A DNA stretch of 43,890 nt from an uncultured bacterium (GCA_947243845.1 CAMXIF010000027.1:1-43890), one strand, 5' to 3'; positions 16,481 through 24,767 are shown, numbered from the stretch's first letter. Notes: generated by a model from the sequence alone, not told the origin. Translations and numbers: made by a program.

Positions 16481-17608
16481 TCATGCCATGGGCAAAAGGT
16501 GCTGAAGCCTTACAACGGCCGGCTCATAATCCCCGCATTTATGGTAAGCCTCTATCGCTTCCGGGATATGGTGGCTGCATTCATAGATAACGCCGATATT
16601 ATAAAAGGCTTTATAGCTGTTTACACCTTCTACAGCGAACTCTTCCATCAAGGTAGACTTTTGAAATTCTTCGATGGCGGCATCAAACAAGCCATTATTC
16701 ATATAAATCAGTCCCATCAGAAACACAAAATCCGCCCGTTTGGAAAATTCATCATAAACACCGAGCAGATACAGGGCTTCCCTAAATTGTTTCAGGTCTA
16801 AGAGTGTATAGCCATAAGATTCTACCATAGTCTGCACATAGTCAAGCGCCGGATCCACATCCATGGAAAGACCGGCATCAAAATAGTGCGCGGCCTGTTC
16901 ATAGTCTTTCATTCTCCGGCAGCTCTGGCCTAACTGATAGTAGAGATAGGGATCTGGTCCTTCTGTGTTCAGTTCCTGTTTCAACAGGGTAATGTTGCGC
17001 CGGCATTTCTCCTGCATCTTTTCCTCAGAGATATCATAGCCCACGTGAAGAATCGTGATAGGGGCAGGATAAACCTTAACAGGGGTAACATTACTGTCTT
17101 TGTCCATATAAATGGAGGGAGTAGTGGCCGGGGACGCGACAGGCGCCATAGACTGAGAACGGTACACAAGCTGTTCGTGTACCGCGCCTGCAAATTGAAA
17201 ATAGCGCCGATTCACAAAACGGCTTACCCGCACCTGTTCAAAGGAGGTTTGACCATCCAGAGTAAAGCGGTTGCGGATCAAAATCCTTCCGGCGGCATCG
17301 GGAGAACATTCCATACAATGGAGCAGCGCCCCCTCATCAAGCGACTCTATATATTCGTCACAATCAATAGAAAGTATCCAATCATGGGAGGCTTTTTGCA
17401 TACAATAATTTTTGGCGGCGCTAAAATTATCGCACCAGTTGTAGTGATAGATTCGATCGGTATACTTTCGTGCTATCTCAACGGTACGGTCAGTAGAACC
17501 TGTATCTGTCAGGACAATCTCCAACCCGTAAGCGGTAAGACGCCGGCAGCACTCTTCGATGTGTTCTTCTTCATTTTTGGAAATGATGCATACGGATATC
17601 GGAAGCAA
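16481..17608 (-). CDS. GT2 glycosyltransferase with TPR-like C-terminus (B)
   Basis: A 375-aa protein. Residues 1-110 are a GT-A fold of family GT2, of the SunS-like/beta-glucosyltransferase group: SVCIISKNEEEHIEECCRRL, DTGSTDRTVEIA, and the metal-binding DCDE. From about 210 on come helical repeats of TPR type (YYQLGQSCRRMKDYEQAAHYFDAGL and others). By family these enzymes transfer a sugar from a nucleotide donor to protein or glycan; the acceptor is unknown. The start is TTG at 17608, directly after AGGAGG, and lines up with the start of its paralogue. It is the downstream gene of a tandem pair. Confidence 0.88.
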   Translation of the reverse strand: MLPISVCIISKNEEEHIEECCRRLTAYGLEIVLTDTGSTDRTVEIARKYTDRIYHYNWCDNFSAAKNYCMQKASHDWILSIDCDEYIESLDEGALLHCMECSPDAAGRILIRNRFTLDGQTSFEQVRVSRFVNRRYFQFAGAVHEQLVYRSQSMAPVASPATTPSIYMDKDSNVTPVKVYPAPITILHVGYDISEEKMQEKCRRNITLLKQELNTEGPDPYLYYQLGQSCRRMKDYEQAAHYFDAGLSMDVDPALDYVQTMVESYGYTLLDLKQFREALYLLGVYDEFSKRADFVFLMGLIYMNNGLFDAAIEEFQKSTLMEEFAVEGVNSYKAFYNIGVIYECSHHIPEAIEAYHKCGDYEPAVVRLQHLLPMA

Positions 17609-17630
17609 AATAATCCTCCTGCTAAATGTT

Positions 17631-17657
17631 ACAGCCGGACAGCAAACGTCCGGCTGT
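17631..17657 (-). other. Intercistronic hairpin between the two glycosyltransferases
   Basis: A perfect 10-bp inverted repeat ACAGCCGGAC/GTCCGGCTGT with a 7-base loop lies between the paralogues, just upstream of the binding site of the second gene. No T run follows on the minus strand, so it is more likely an mRNA processing or stability element, or a weak attenuator, than a terminator. Confidence 0.6.
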
Positions 17658-17671
17658 GTTTAGATTCATGT

Positions 17672-18739
17672 TCAGGAAGCGGAAGCTGCGGCCGCCAGTT
17701 CTTTCAGTCGTCTCTTGGCCGGTTCATAGTCTCCGCATTTTTTATAGTAAATTAAAGCCTCATCCGGCTGTCCCATGGTCTCATAAATACTGGCGATATG
17801 GTAGTTGGCACGGTAACTGTTGACACCTGTGCGGGAATAGGCGGAGAGAGTGGTTGCTTTCTGGAATTCTTCAAGGGCTTTGTCGTAGAGACCCTTTTTC
17901 ATATAAACTGTGCCCATCAGATACACAAAATCCGCCCGGTGGGAGAATTGCTCATATTTATCTTTTAAGGACATGGCAAGGTCATATTTGGCAAGATCCA
18001 TCAGGCAGTAGCCATAAGTTTCTGCCATACTCTGGACGAAGGCCGAGTTGGGATCCGCATTGAGGTCAAGCCCCAACTTATAGAAATGAGCAGCTTTTTC
18101 CATATCATTTAAGGAGATATAATTCTGTCCCAGCTGGAAATATATGTAGGAGCTGGGACCCTTTTCTTCCAGATTATGTAAAAGCATTTCCAGATTACGG
18201 GTGGCACGCATCCGCTTATCTGATTCAGATACGTAGCCTTCATGGTAGAAGGTTAAGGGAATCTGGAAACTTTCCGGCTCCTTACCGTCCAAGGTACGAA
18301 CCCGCTCGTGGATACTGCCCTCAAAATGACAGTATTTTCGGTTAAAAAGCCGGCCGATACGCTCGGACATAATGGAACGGGAACCCTGCACCGTGTAAGG
18401 ATTGTTGCGCATGATCATACCCACAGAATCCTTGTTGTGGGAGAGGGCTTCTTCCAGATTGGCCAGATTGACATTTTCCAGGTATTCATCGCAGTCTATA
18501 ATCAGCACCCAGTCATTGGATGCCTGTTGAATAGAGAAATTCCTGGCAGAACTGAAATTGTCACACCAGGCAAAATGAAATACCTTGTCGGCATATTTGT
18601 GCGCCACTTCCACTGTACGGTCCACGGATCCGGTATCTACCACGATAATCTCGAACCGGCAGGGCCGCAGTCTTTTCAGACATTCCTCCAGATGATTATC
18701 CTCGTTTTTGGCAATCATACATACGGAAACGGGTAACAT
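17672..18739 (-). CDS. GT2 glycosyltransferase with TPR-like C-terminus (A)
   Basis: A 355-aa paralogue of the next gene. The GT2 domain has SVCMIAKNEDNHLEECLKRL, DTGSVDRTVEVA and DCDE. C-terminal helical repeats hold FQLGQNYISLNDMEKAAHFY and YLMGTVYMKKGLYDKALEEF, with a closing YYKKCGDYEPAKRRL that is nearly the same as in its partner (YHKCGDYEP). ATG at 18739 with GAGGTG upstream. First gene of a two-gene minus-strand unit, 63 bp before gene B. The pair arose by tandem duplication. Such enzymes often modify flagellin or surface proteins, which is only a hint here. Confidence 0.88.
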   Translation of the reverse strand: MLPVSVCMIAKNEDNHLEECLKRLRPCRFEIIVVDTGSVDRTVEVAHKYADKVFHFAWCDNFSSARNFSIQQASNDWVLIIDCDEYLENVNLANLEEALSHNKDSVGMIMRNNPYTVQGSRSIMSERIGRLFNRKYCHFEGSIHERVRTLDGKEPESFQIPLTFYHEGYVSESDKRMRATRNLEMLLHNLEEKGPSSYIYFQLGQNYISLNDMEKAAHFYKLGLDLNADPNSAFVQSMAETYGYCLMDLAKYDLAMSLKDKYEQFSHRADFVYLMGTVYMKKGLYDKALEEFQKATTLSAYSRTGVNSYRANYHIASIYETMGQPDEALIYYKKCGDYEPAKRRLKELAAAASAS

Positions 18740-19040
18740 AGAAACACCTCTTTATCATTAAAATATATGGGGATAGAGAATAAAATCTCCTGCTTCTATT
18801 TTAGCATTTTCCCTGTGACTCGACAACTGCATATTTTGTGTATTATGTGGTAGAAGTACTAGGCTTTTTGTACAAAAACACTTGAGAAAAATAGTAAAAA
18901 TTGACAATGATGACGATATTTCGTTAAAAACAGGGTTTTGGTGGTTCCTTTTCGGCAAAAGCTGTGTTACACTAATAAGCAAGGGGAGGAGAAAATTCTC
19001 CTGAACAGACAAACAGTATAACACGAGGAGGTCTTATATC
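18740..19040. other. Divergent intergenic region, 301 bp
   Basis: It holds the starts of the glycosyltransferase unit (minus) and of the HTH-glf unit (plus). A minus promoter is listed separately. On the plus strand TTGACA at 18901-18906 is clear but its 17-bp-spaced partner TTAAAA is poor; a TACACT at 18968 is an alternative -10. No gene is seen. Confidence 0.5.
18798..18826 (-). promoter_or_regulatory. Promoter of the glycosyltransferase pair
   Basis: Read on the minus strand: -35 TTGTCG (18826-18821), 17-bp spacer, -10 TAAAAT (18803-18798). About 60 bases precede the ATG at 18739. Confidence 0.5.
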
Positions 19041-19385
19041 ATGACAAAGGCGGAAATTTTAAAGGCGGAAATTTTAAAGCAGTACAAGAGTGTAAGACAG
19101 TTCGCGATCGAAATGGAGATTCCATATTCCACATTAGTCACAGCATTGGATAGAGGTATTGAAGGTATGGCCTACGGTACGGTGATCAGAATGTGTGACA
19201 GACTCAATTTAAATCCGGTGGACTTCACACCACTCAACCAGAAGAGCCTTCTGGGCGGTAAGATCATGGAGAACCGTGTGATGCAGTATTATGTGAAGCT
19301 TAACAAGACAGGCCGTAAGAAAGCGCTTGAGTTGATGGAAGATTATGCACAGCTTGAGAAGTATAAGGCTGCAGAGGAAGAGTAG
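19041..19385 (+). CDS. Small HTH (Xre/Cro-like) protein
   Basis: A 114-aa protein. Residues 15-65 form a Cro/C1-type helix-turn-helix (SVRQFAIEMEIPYSTLVTALDRG, then VIRMCDRLNLNPVDF). The C-terminal 40 residues form a charged helix (YYVKLNKTGRKKALELMEDYAQL) that may mediate dimerisation. AGGAGG precedes the ATG. A perfect 15-bp tandem duplication at 19046-19075 doubles the residues KAEIL right after the start. Its stop is two bases before the ATG of glf, so the two are translationally coupled. It likely regulates transcription; targets are unknown. Confidence 0.8.
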   Translation: MTKAEILKAEILKQYKSVRQFAIEMEIPYSTLVTALDRGIEGMAYGTVIRMCDRLNLNPVDFTPLNQKSLLGGKIMENRVMQYYVKLNKTGRKKALELMEDYAQLEKYKAAEEE

Positions 19386-19387
19386 TA

Positions 19388-20536
19388 ATGAAATATGATT
19401 ATTTAGTGGTTGGCGCGGGGCTTTTTGGCTCCGTGTTTGCCTGTGAAATGAATCGACATGGCCGGCGGGTGCTCGTTATCGACAGGAGGGAGCATATCGC
19501 CGGTAATGTTTATACGGAACTCGTACAGGGAATACAGGTGCACCGATATGGAGCACACATATTTCATACTTCCAATCACGAAATATGGAATTATGTAAAC
19601 CGATTTGCTGAGTTTAACCATTATATCAATTCTCCCATCGCGCGCTATAAGGGAGAATTATACAATCTGCCGTTTAATATGAATACATTTAGCAAAATGT
19701 GGGGAGTGACAACACCCGCGCAGGCGAAGGCAAAGATTGTATCGCAGATTGCAAGTCTGGGAATCACGGAACCTGCAAATTTGGAAGAACAGGCGCTCTC
19801 CCTGGTAGGGACAGATGTGTACGAGAAGCTGGTGAAAGGGTATACCGAGAAGCAGTGGGGCAGGGAATGTAAGGATCTCCCGGCTTTTATCATCAAGCGT
19901 CTGCCGCTTCGTTTCACTTATGATAATAATTATTTTAATGACCGATATCAAGGGATTCCTATTGGAGGCTATACCATAATGGTAGAGAATATGCTAAAAG
20001 GAATCGAGGTCAAAACAGGCGTTTCTTACAAAGACTTTGCGGCTGAGCAGGAGATGGATGGCCGCGTTCAAGTGACAGACCGTGCCGGCAACACTTATGA
20101 GAAGGTGGTCTATACGGGGATGCTGGATGAGTATTTTGATTTCTGTCTGGGACATCTGGAATACCGGTCTCTTCAATTTGAGACTGAGATACTCCCCGAT
20201 TGTGATAATTATCAGGGTAATGCGGTGGTGAATTATACGCAGCGGGAGATTCCCTATACAAGAATCATCGAACATAAGCATTTTGAATTTGGCACCCAGC
20301 CTGGCACAGTGATCACCAGGGAATATCCGGCATTCTGGCAGGAGGGGGAGGAACCCTATTATCCTGTCAATAATGAGGTGAATGATGCATTGCTTGGCAG
20401 ATATCAGGAGTTTGCGAAGACGAAGCCGCATCTTATTTTTGGCGGCCGTCTGGGACAATATAAATATTATGATATGGATAAAGTGATTGAATCGGCGCTG
20501 ACGGCAGTGCAAGAGGAATTAGGAGAAGCATTGTAA
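19388..20536 (+). CDS. glf: UDP-galactopyranose mutase
   Basis: A 382-aa flavoenzyme that interconverts UDP-galactopyranose and UDP-galactofuranose, the donor for galactofuranose in surface glycans. It shows the N-terminal FAD motif VVGAGLFGSVFA, then IDRREHIAGNVYTE, the GAHIFHT segment, EKQWGRECKDLP and FGGRLGQYKYYDMD near the C-terminus. Length is as usual. It directly follows the HTH gene (2-bp gap). Galactofuranosyltransferase genes are not adjacent, though two GT2 enzymes of unknown donor lie just upstream on the other strand. Confidence 0.97.
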   Translation: MKYDYLVVGAGLFGSVFACEMNRHGRRVLVIDRREHIAGNVYTELVQGIQVHRYGAHIFHTSNHEIWNYVNRFAEFNHYINSPIARYKGELYNLPFNMNTFSKMWGVTTPAQAKAKIVSQIASLGITEPANLEEQALSLVGTDVYEKLVKGYTEKQWGRECKDLPAFIIKRLPLRFTYDNNYFNDRYQGIPIGGYTIMVENMLKGIEVKTGVSYKDFAAEQEMDGRVQVTDRAGNTYEKVVYTGMLDEYFDFCLGHLEYRSLQFETEILPDCDNYQGNAVVNYTQREIPYTRIIEHKHFEFGTQPGTVITREYPAFWQEGEEPYYPVNNEVNDALLGRYQEFAKTKPHLIFGGRLGQYKYYDMDKVIESALTAVQEELGEAL

Positions 20537-20626
20537 TATAAAATATAGAAAAGCAGTAATGCTTCTTGCGCATGCACGAAAGGTGACGAAAGAATTGAAA
20601 ATTTTGGATTAAATGCAGGCAGAGTA

Positions 20627-20680
20627 TTGACAAGAGACAGTGCTCTGCCTATAATACTGTTTGATAGTTTGAATATCAAA
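20627..20680 (+). promoter_or_regulatory. Consensus promoter plus FabT-like palindrome
   Basis: -35 TTGACA (20627-20632) and -10 TATAAT (20650-20655) at 17 bp: both perfect. A 7-bp inverted repeat GGCAGAG/CTCTGCC (20618-20624, 20643-20649) brackets the -35. Just after the predicted start (about 20662) lies TTTGAATATCAAA (20668-20680), in the context AGTTTGA-A-TATCAAAGT. This resembles the operator of FabT-type MarR repressors of fatty-acid synthesis. Repression over the start site is the inference. Confidence 0.65.
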
Positions 20681-20738
20681 GTATTGGAGTTTCAAATTTT
20701 TGTGTGAAATGATAATCAGGATATCAGATGGAGGCATT

Positions 20739-22355
20739 ATGAACTGGAACGAAGCGATTAAGGAACTGGATGGAAGAAGAGAGAAAGCACTGCTTGGCGG
20801 CGGTCAGAATAAGATTGACAAACAGCATGCAACAGGCAAGCTGACAGCCAGAGAGAGGATTGAGATTCTGCTTGATCCCGGCACCTTCGTGGAGGTGGAT
20901 GGATTTCTGGAGTCACGTATCGATGATTTTGATCTGGATAAGAGACGAGTGCCCGGCGATGGTGTAGTGACAGGGTATGGAGAGATTGACGGAAGACAGG
21001 TCTTTGTGGCCAGCGAAGATTTTACGGTAATCGGCGGTACCTTGGGAGAGTATCATTCTTTTAAAATCTGTCGGATCCAGGATATGGCGATGGAGATGAA
21101 AGCGCCTTTAATCTGTATCAATGACAGCGGCGGCGCCAGGATTGAGGAAGGGATTTCCTCCCTGAGCGGTTACAGCGGCATGTTCCTGCGGCACACAAAG
21201 GCTTCCGGCGTAATCCCGCAGATCGCGGTGATCTTAGGACCCTGTTCCGGCGGTGCCTGCTATGCGCCGGCTATTTGTGACTTTATTTTTATGGTAAAAG
21301 ATATTTCCAAGATGTTTATCACGGGGCCGAATGTGGTGAAGACCGTTATCAATGAGGAAGTGTCCGTGGAGGAACTGGGCGGCGCCGAAGTGCATGCGAA
21401 GAAGAGCGGCGTGTCCCACTTTACGTATGATACCGAGAATGAGTGCCTGATGGGCGTGCGTAAGCTTTTGTCCTATCTGCCCAGCAACTGGACAGAGAAA
21501 CCGCCGGTGATCAATACCAAGGAGAGACAGAGCATACTGCCCCGAGTGGGTAAGGTGTTTGGCAGAAGTGAGGGCGGCAAGGCGGCAAGCGCCATGAGGG
21601 CGAAGGCGGCCAAGATCATGGATATTGTGCCGGACAATTCCCGTCATGCCTACGATGTAAAAGAAGTCATAGATTGTATTGTGGATGAAGGCAGCTTTTT
21701 TGAAGTGCAGAAAGATTTTGCCACCAATGCGGTGGTCGGCTGGTGCCGGATGGAGGGTAAGGTTGTAGGAATTGTAGCCAACCAGCCCAACTCCATGGGC
21801 GGGTCTCTGGATTATCATGCCTCCGATAAAATAGCGAGATTTATCAGGTTTTGTGACTGCTTCAATATACCGCTTATCACGCTGATCGATGTGCCTGCCT
21901 TTCTGCCGGGAACAGCGCAGGAGCATAACGGCATCATCCGCCACGGAGCGAAAATCCTGTATGCCTATTCCGAGGCTACGGTGCCGAAGATTTCACTGAT
22001 CATGCGCAAAGCTTATGGCGGCGCTTATATTGCTATGAATTCCAAGGAGATGGGAGCGGATATCGTCTATGCCTGGCCGATTGCGGAAATTGCGGTGATG
22101 GGAGCAGACGGTGCGGTAAACATTGCTTTCAAACGCAAGATTAAGGCTGCGGCGGATCCGGAAGCCATGCGGGCACAGTGTAAGAAGGAGTATGAGGACA
22201 GATTCTTAAATCCTTATGTGGCGGCAGCCAGAGGCTATGTCAATGAGGTGATCAAACCGGAGGAGACGAGAGAAGCGCTGATCAAGGCGCTGCGGGGACT
22301 TAAGAATAAGCAGATGGAAGCGCCAAAGAAAAAACATGGGAATATACCGCTTTAA
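20739..22355 (+). CDS. Biotin-dependent acyl-CoA carboxyltransferase subunit
   Basis: A 538-aa carboxyltransferase of the PccB/MmdA type, which moves CO2 between carboxybiotin and an acyl-CoA (propionyl-CoA carboxylase beta, or methylmalonyl-CoA decarboxylase alpha). The N-terminal crotonase-like domain has ATGKLTARERI, the acyl-CoA oxyanion-hole stretch NDSGGARIEEG, and GPCSGGACYAPA. The C-terminal domain has DVPAFLPGTAQEHNGIIRHGAK, RKAYGGAYIAM and AWPIAEIAVMGADGAVNI. The ATG at 20739 has TGGAGG; an earlier in-frame ATG at 20700 does not. No biotin carrier, biotin carboxylase or membrane decarboxylase gene is adjacent, so its partners lie elsewhere and the exact reaction is open. Confidence 0.92.
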   Translation: MNWNEAIKELDGRREKALLGGGQNKIDKQHATGKLTARERIEILLDPGTFVEVDGFLESRIDDFDLDKRRVPGDGVVTGYGEIDGRQVFVASEDFTVIGGTLGEYHSFKICRIQDMAMEMKAPLICINDSGGARIEEGISSLSGYSGMFLRHTKASGVIPQIAVILGPCSGGACYAPAICDFIFMVKDISKMFITGPNVVKTVINEEVSVEELGGAEVHAKKSGVSHFTYDTENECLMGVRKLLSYLPSNWTEKPPVINTKERQSILPRVGKVFGRSEGGKAASAMRAKAAKIMDIVPDNSRHAYDVKEVIDCIVDEGSFFEVQKDFATNAVVGWCRMEGKVVGIVANQPNSMGGSLDYHASDKIARFIRFCDCFNIPLITLIDVPAFLPGTAQEHNGIIRHGAKILYAYSEATVPKISLIMRKAYGGAYIAMNSKEMGADIVYAWPIAEIAVMGADGAVNIAFKRKIKAAADPEAMRAQCKKEYEDRFLNPYVAAARGYVNEVIKPEETREALIKALRGLKNKQMEAPKKKHGNIPL

Positions 22356-22406
22356 CATGGGCAGATTCCGAAAGAGATTGCTCGGCGCTTATGAATAGAA
22401 AAAATA

Positions 22407-22436
22407 ACGAGGCAGATTTTAGCTGCCTCGTTTACT
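22407..22436. terminator. Terminator of carboxyltransferase gene
   Basis: A perfect 9-bp stem ACGAGGCAG/CTGCCTCGT with loop ATTTTAG, then TTTACTCTTT. It also faces the convergent FliD-like gene. Confidence 0.85.
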
Positions 22437-22460
22437 CTTTCATTAAGATATCAGCAGATA

Positions 22461-23774
22461 TCAGCAATAACTGTTGAACATCATGCCGCTGTATGCGCTG
22501 GTGATATAAGGAGTGGCAAAGTTCTTGCCGGGATTCTTATATGCAACGATCACGTTGTTGACATAGTTCATCGGGTTCAGTGATACCTGATTGGATTTGC
22601 GCAGGATGGAATTGGTGAATCCCCTCATGGAAGAGAAGGCTTCCCTGGCCTCACCGCTGGTGGCTTTCTGTCTGAATACATCGCTGTCCACTTCCAGGGT
22701 GCCGTCCAGATTCAAATTCAGTCCTGCCTGTGTAAGTCCTTTGGCATAGAGTCTTGCTACGCTGCTCATCTCATTGAACAGGCGGTTGCTCTTGGGATGA
22801 TTCTCACCGTGTTCCGAGACTGCCTGCAGGAAAGAGTTATATCCCCGCACCAATGTGTTGATATTTTCGGCCAAGGACTCTACATCTGTCTTAAGGCCGA
22901 TGGAAGCTGTCTCGCCGTCCTCACTGCTGACGCCTTTCAGCTGCAGATGATAAGTATTCTCTATGGTATAGTGGTTCGAGGTAGCAGCAACCTCCTCGCC
23001 ATTCACTAAGAAAGAGGCGTTCGTGGGTGGTGAAGCGACATAGTCAAGTCCAAGATAATCGACCGCACCGGAGGCCTTACTGGTTCTGTTGTCGGATATA
23101 TGGAACTGATTGTATTTACCGTTCTTTAAACCGGTTGCTGCTGATTCTATTCTGAGGCTGGAATTACCGTTATCATCCCTTATCACCTGTGCAGTCATGC
23201 CAATGCCCGCGTTGTTGATCAGGCGGGACAGACGATCTTGTACATCCCTGTTCGTATCTGTAGCCTTGATACTGAACTGAAATTCATAATTGAGATCATC
23301 TATACCCACATCAAAAGAGTAGGTATCCGGCGGGAGTGACACATTTTCGCTATCGGCAAGGAAACGTCCCATGTTAACCTGCGTGGAGGCCAGACTCTTT
23401 ACTTCGACCTCGTAGGAAGGCGTATCGTCCTCAGGTTTGGAAGAACCAATATAGGCAGCAGTAGCTATATTCTCATTACTGGAGTAAGCCACCTTTTTAT
23501 TTAAGAGTTCTTCCTCGTCCAAACCACCGAGGGAAGCAATCGTATTGCGCAGTTCCCTGGCATTTTCTTTCATGCCCACTGCAAAACGCTGAGATTCCTT
23601 GCTGGTATCCAGAATAAACAGAGGGGACTCCTTATTCATTTTGACAATGGAATTGTATACACTGCGAAGTTCGCTCTTCTTATGCGTATCATAAGGCGTA
23701 CTTGACTTGGGCGCATAAGTAGTCAGATAAAAATTGTAGACATTTGTTAAATTATGAACAGAATTATAAGCCAT
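22461..23774 (-). CDS. FliD-like flagellar cap/hook-associated protein (orphan)
   Basis: A 437-aa protein. The ATG at 23774 follows AAAGGAGGGG; the frame is open further upstream without a site. Residues about 115-260 match the FliD/flagellin-hook pattern: VEVKSLASTQVNMG (FliD N-domain strand), then a D2-like region with FQFSIKATDTNRDVQDRLSRLINNAGIGMTAQV and SLRIESAATGL. The C-terminal part is helical (LAENINTLVRGYNSFLQAV, then LNLNLDGTLEVD, then a Met- and Asn-rich end). No other flagellar gene is nearby, and the N-terminal helix is longer than in classical FliD. It is either a true cap protein placed apart from its operon or a FliD paralogue with a new role. Confidence 0.72.
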   Translation of the reverse strand: MAYNSVHNLTNVYNFYLTTYAPKSSTPYDTHKKSELRSVYNSIVKMNKESPLFILDTSKESQRFAVGMKENARELRNTIASLGGLDEEELLNKKVAYSSNENIATAAYIGSSKPEDDTPSYEVEVKSLASTQVNMGRFLADSENVSLPPDTYSFDVGIDDLNYEFQFSIKATDTNRDVQDRLSRLINNAGIGMTAQVIRDDNGNSSLRIESAATGLKNGKYNQFHISDNRTSKASGAVDYLGLDYVASPPTNASFLVNGEEVAATSNHYTIENTYHLQLKGVSSEDGETASIGLKTDVESLAENINTLVRGYNSFLQAVSEHGENHPKSNRLFNEMSSVARLYAKGLTQAGLNLNLDGTLEVDSDVFRQKATSGEAREAFSSMRGFTNSILRKSNQVSLNPMNYVNNVIVAYKNPGKNFATPYITSAYSGMMFNSYC

Positions 23775-24180
23775 AAGCCCCTCCTTTCTTCCATGAAATC
23801 TTCGTGGATGTCTTCTTGGGCTATCCATTGCCTGCAAAACATCTTTGAGGGCGTTTCTACTTATATATATTATTTGTGATAAGATTGTGTAAAAAGATAC
23901 AAATACTGACAATCATCCTATTATCAGTAAATTATAGTCTTATTGTAACATTATACATAAGAGAAATGCAAGTATATATAAGGCTTTTTATGGATTTTTC
24001 CATTGATTTTACTGCAAAAAAAGTGATTTATATATATATCGTTAAATGGATGCAAAATATAAAGAGGAAAAAGCAAAAAAAAGTAATTTTCCATCGCTAA
24101 AGTGAGAAAATATCTGATCAACATTATAGATATAAGCAGGTAAAAGATAGAAAAATATTTTACATAATGAAAAAAAGCGG
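23775..24180. other. AT-rich intergenic region without gene
   Basis: Four hundred AT-rich bases between the FliD-like gene and the rpmG promoter. It holds a possible minus-strand promoter (listed separately) and a weak hairpin GTAAAA/TTTTAC near 24140. I see no convincing coding sequence. Confidence 0.5.
23864..23893 (-). promoter_or_regulatory. Possible promoter of the FliD-like gene
   Basis: On the minus strand TTTACA (23893-23888), an 18-bp spacer and TATATA (23869-23864). The region is very AT-rich, so chance matches are likely. No good sigma-D (FliA) promoter was found. Confidence 0.3.
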
Positions 24181-24209
24181 TTGACTTCGTTTTCCGCATA
24201 TGATATATT
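24181..24209 (+). promoter_or_regulatory. Promoter of rpmG-secE-nusG
   Basis: -35 TTGACT (24181-24186), 17-bp spacer, -10 TATATT (24204-24209). A leader of about 95 bases precedes rpmG. Confidence 0.75.
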
Positions 24210-24311
24210 GTGTGAGCGAGATAAGATTTAGGTCTTTTTTTTATGCTTAAAAAATCGGGCGGACCCGGTGATTACAGTAAATGAAGAGTAAATGCACGTG
24301 GAGGTAACAAG

Positions 24312-24461
24312 ATGCGCACAAGAATCACATTAGCATGTACAGAATGCAAACAGCGTAACTACAATACGACAAAGGACAAGAAGACTCATCCCGACAGGAT
24401 GGAGACGAAGAAGTATTGCAGATTCTGCAAGAGACATACCCTGCATAAGGAGACGAAGTAA
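24312..24461 (+). CDS. rpmG: 50S ribosomal protein L33
   Basis: A 49-aa protein beginning [12 protein letters not shown]. It has the zinc-ribbon form: CTEC near the N-terminus and CRFC near the C-terminus (Cys-x2-Cys twice), which distinguishes it from the Cys-free form used under zinc limitation. It closes with [10 protein letters not shown] as is usual for L33. GGAGG lies eight bases before the ATG. It is first in the rpmG-secE-nusG unit, the common Firmicute order. Confidence 0.97.
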   Translation: MRTRITLACTECKQRNYNTTKDKKTHPDRMETKKYCRFCKRHTLHKETK

Positions 24462-24498
24462 TCGTCTGTCACTCTTTCAGAGGGAAAGGAGAATAGCT

Positions 24499-24726
24499 AT
24501 GGGAGATTCTGCGAAATCAGCAAAATCGGACAAGACAGCTAAAACGGTCAAATTTTTTGACGGTGTGAAAGCTGAGTTTAAGAAGATCACCTGGCCGGAT
24601 AAAGATGCCCTTTTGAAACAATCCGTGGCGGTTGTTATTATTTCCTTAGTAGTAGGAGCACTCATTACGATACTGGACTTCGGTCTGCAGTATGGTGTGG
24701 ATTTTATTACCACATTCACATTTTAA
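24499..24726 (+). CDS. secE: Preprotein translocase subunit SecE
   Basis: A 75-aa single-span SecE. The cytoplasmic amphipathic part has the conserved FFDGVKAEFKKITWP(D)K motif, followed by one membrane helix (VAVVIISLVVGALITILDFGL). It clamps SecY in the SecYEG channel. AAAGGAG stands before the ATG. It is 37 bp after rpmG and 41 bp before nusG. Confidence 0.97.
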   Translation: MGDSAKSAKSDKTAKTVKFFDGVKAEFKKITWPDKDALLKQSVAVVIISLVVGALITILDFGLQYGVDFITTFTF

Positions 24727-24767
24727 GAAGCTCCAAAACAGGTTGATAAGAGGCATGGAGGATTGGT

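Noticed and set aside
17631..17657. Terminator between the two glycosyltransferase genes
   Set aside because: The stem is perfect but no T run follows on the transcribed strand, and the second gene has no visible promoter of its own.
23775..24180. Sigma-D (FliA) promoter for the FliD-like gene
   Set aside because: The nearest match on the minus strand (TACA, 15 bases, ACTGATAA) departs from the TAAA/GCCGATAA consensus at key positions in AT-rich DNA.
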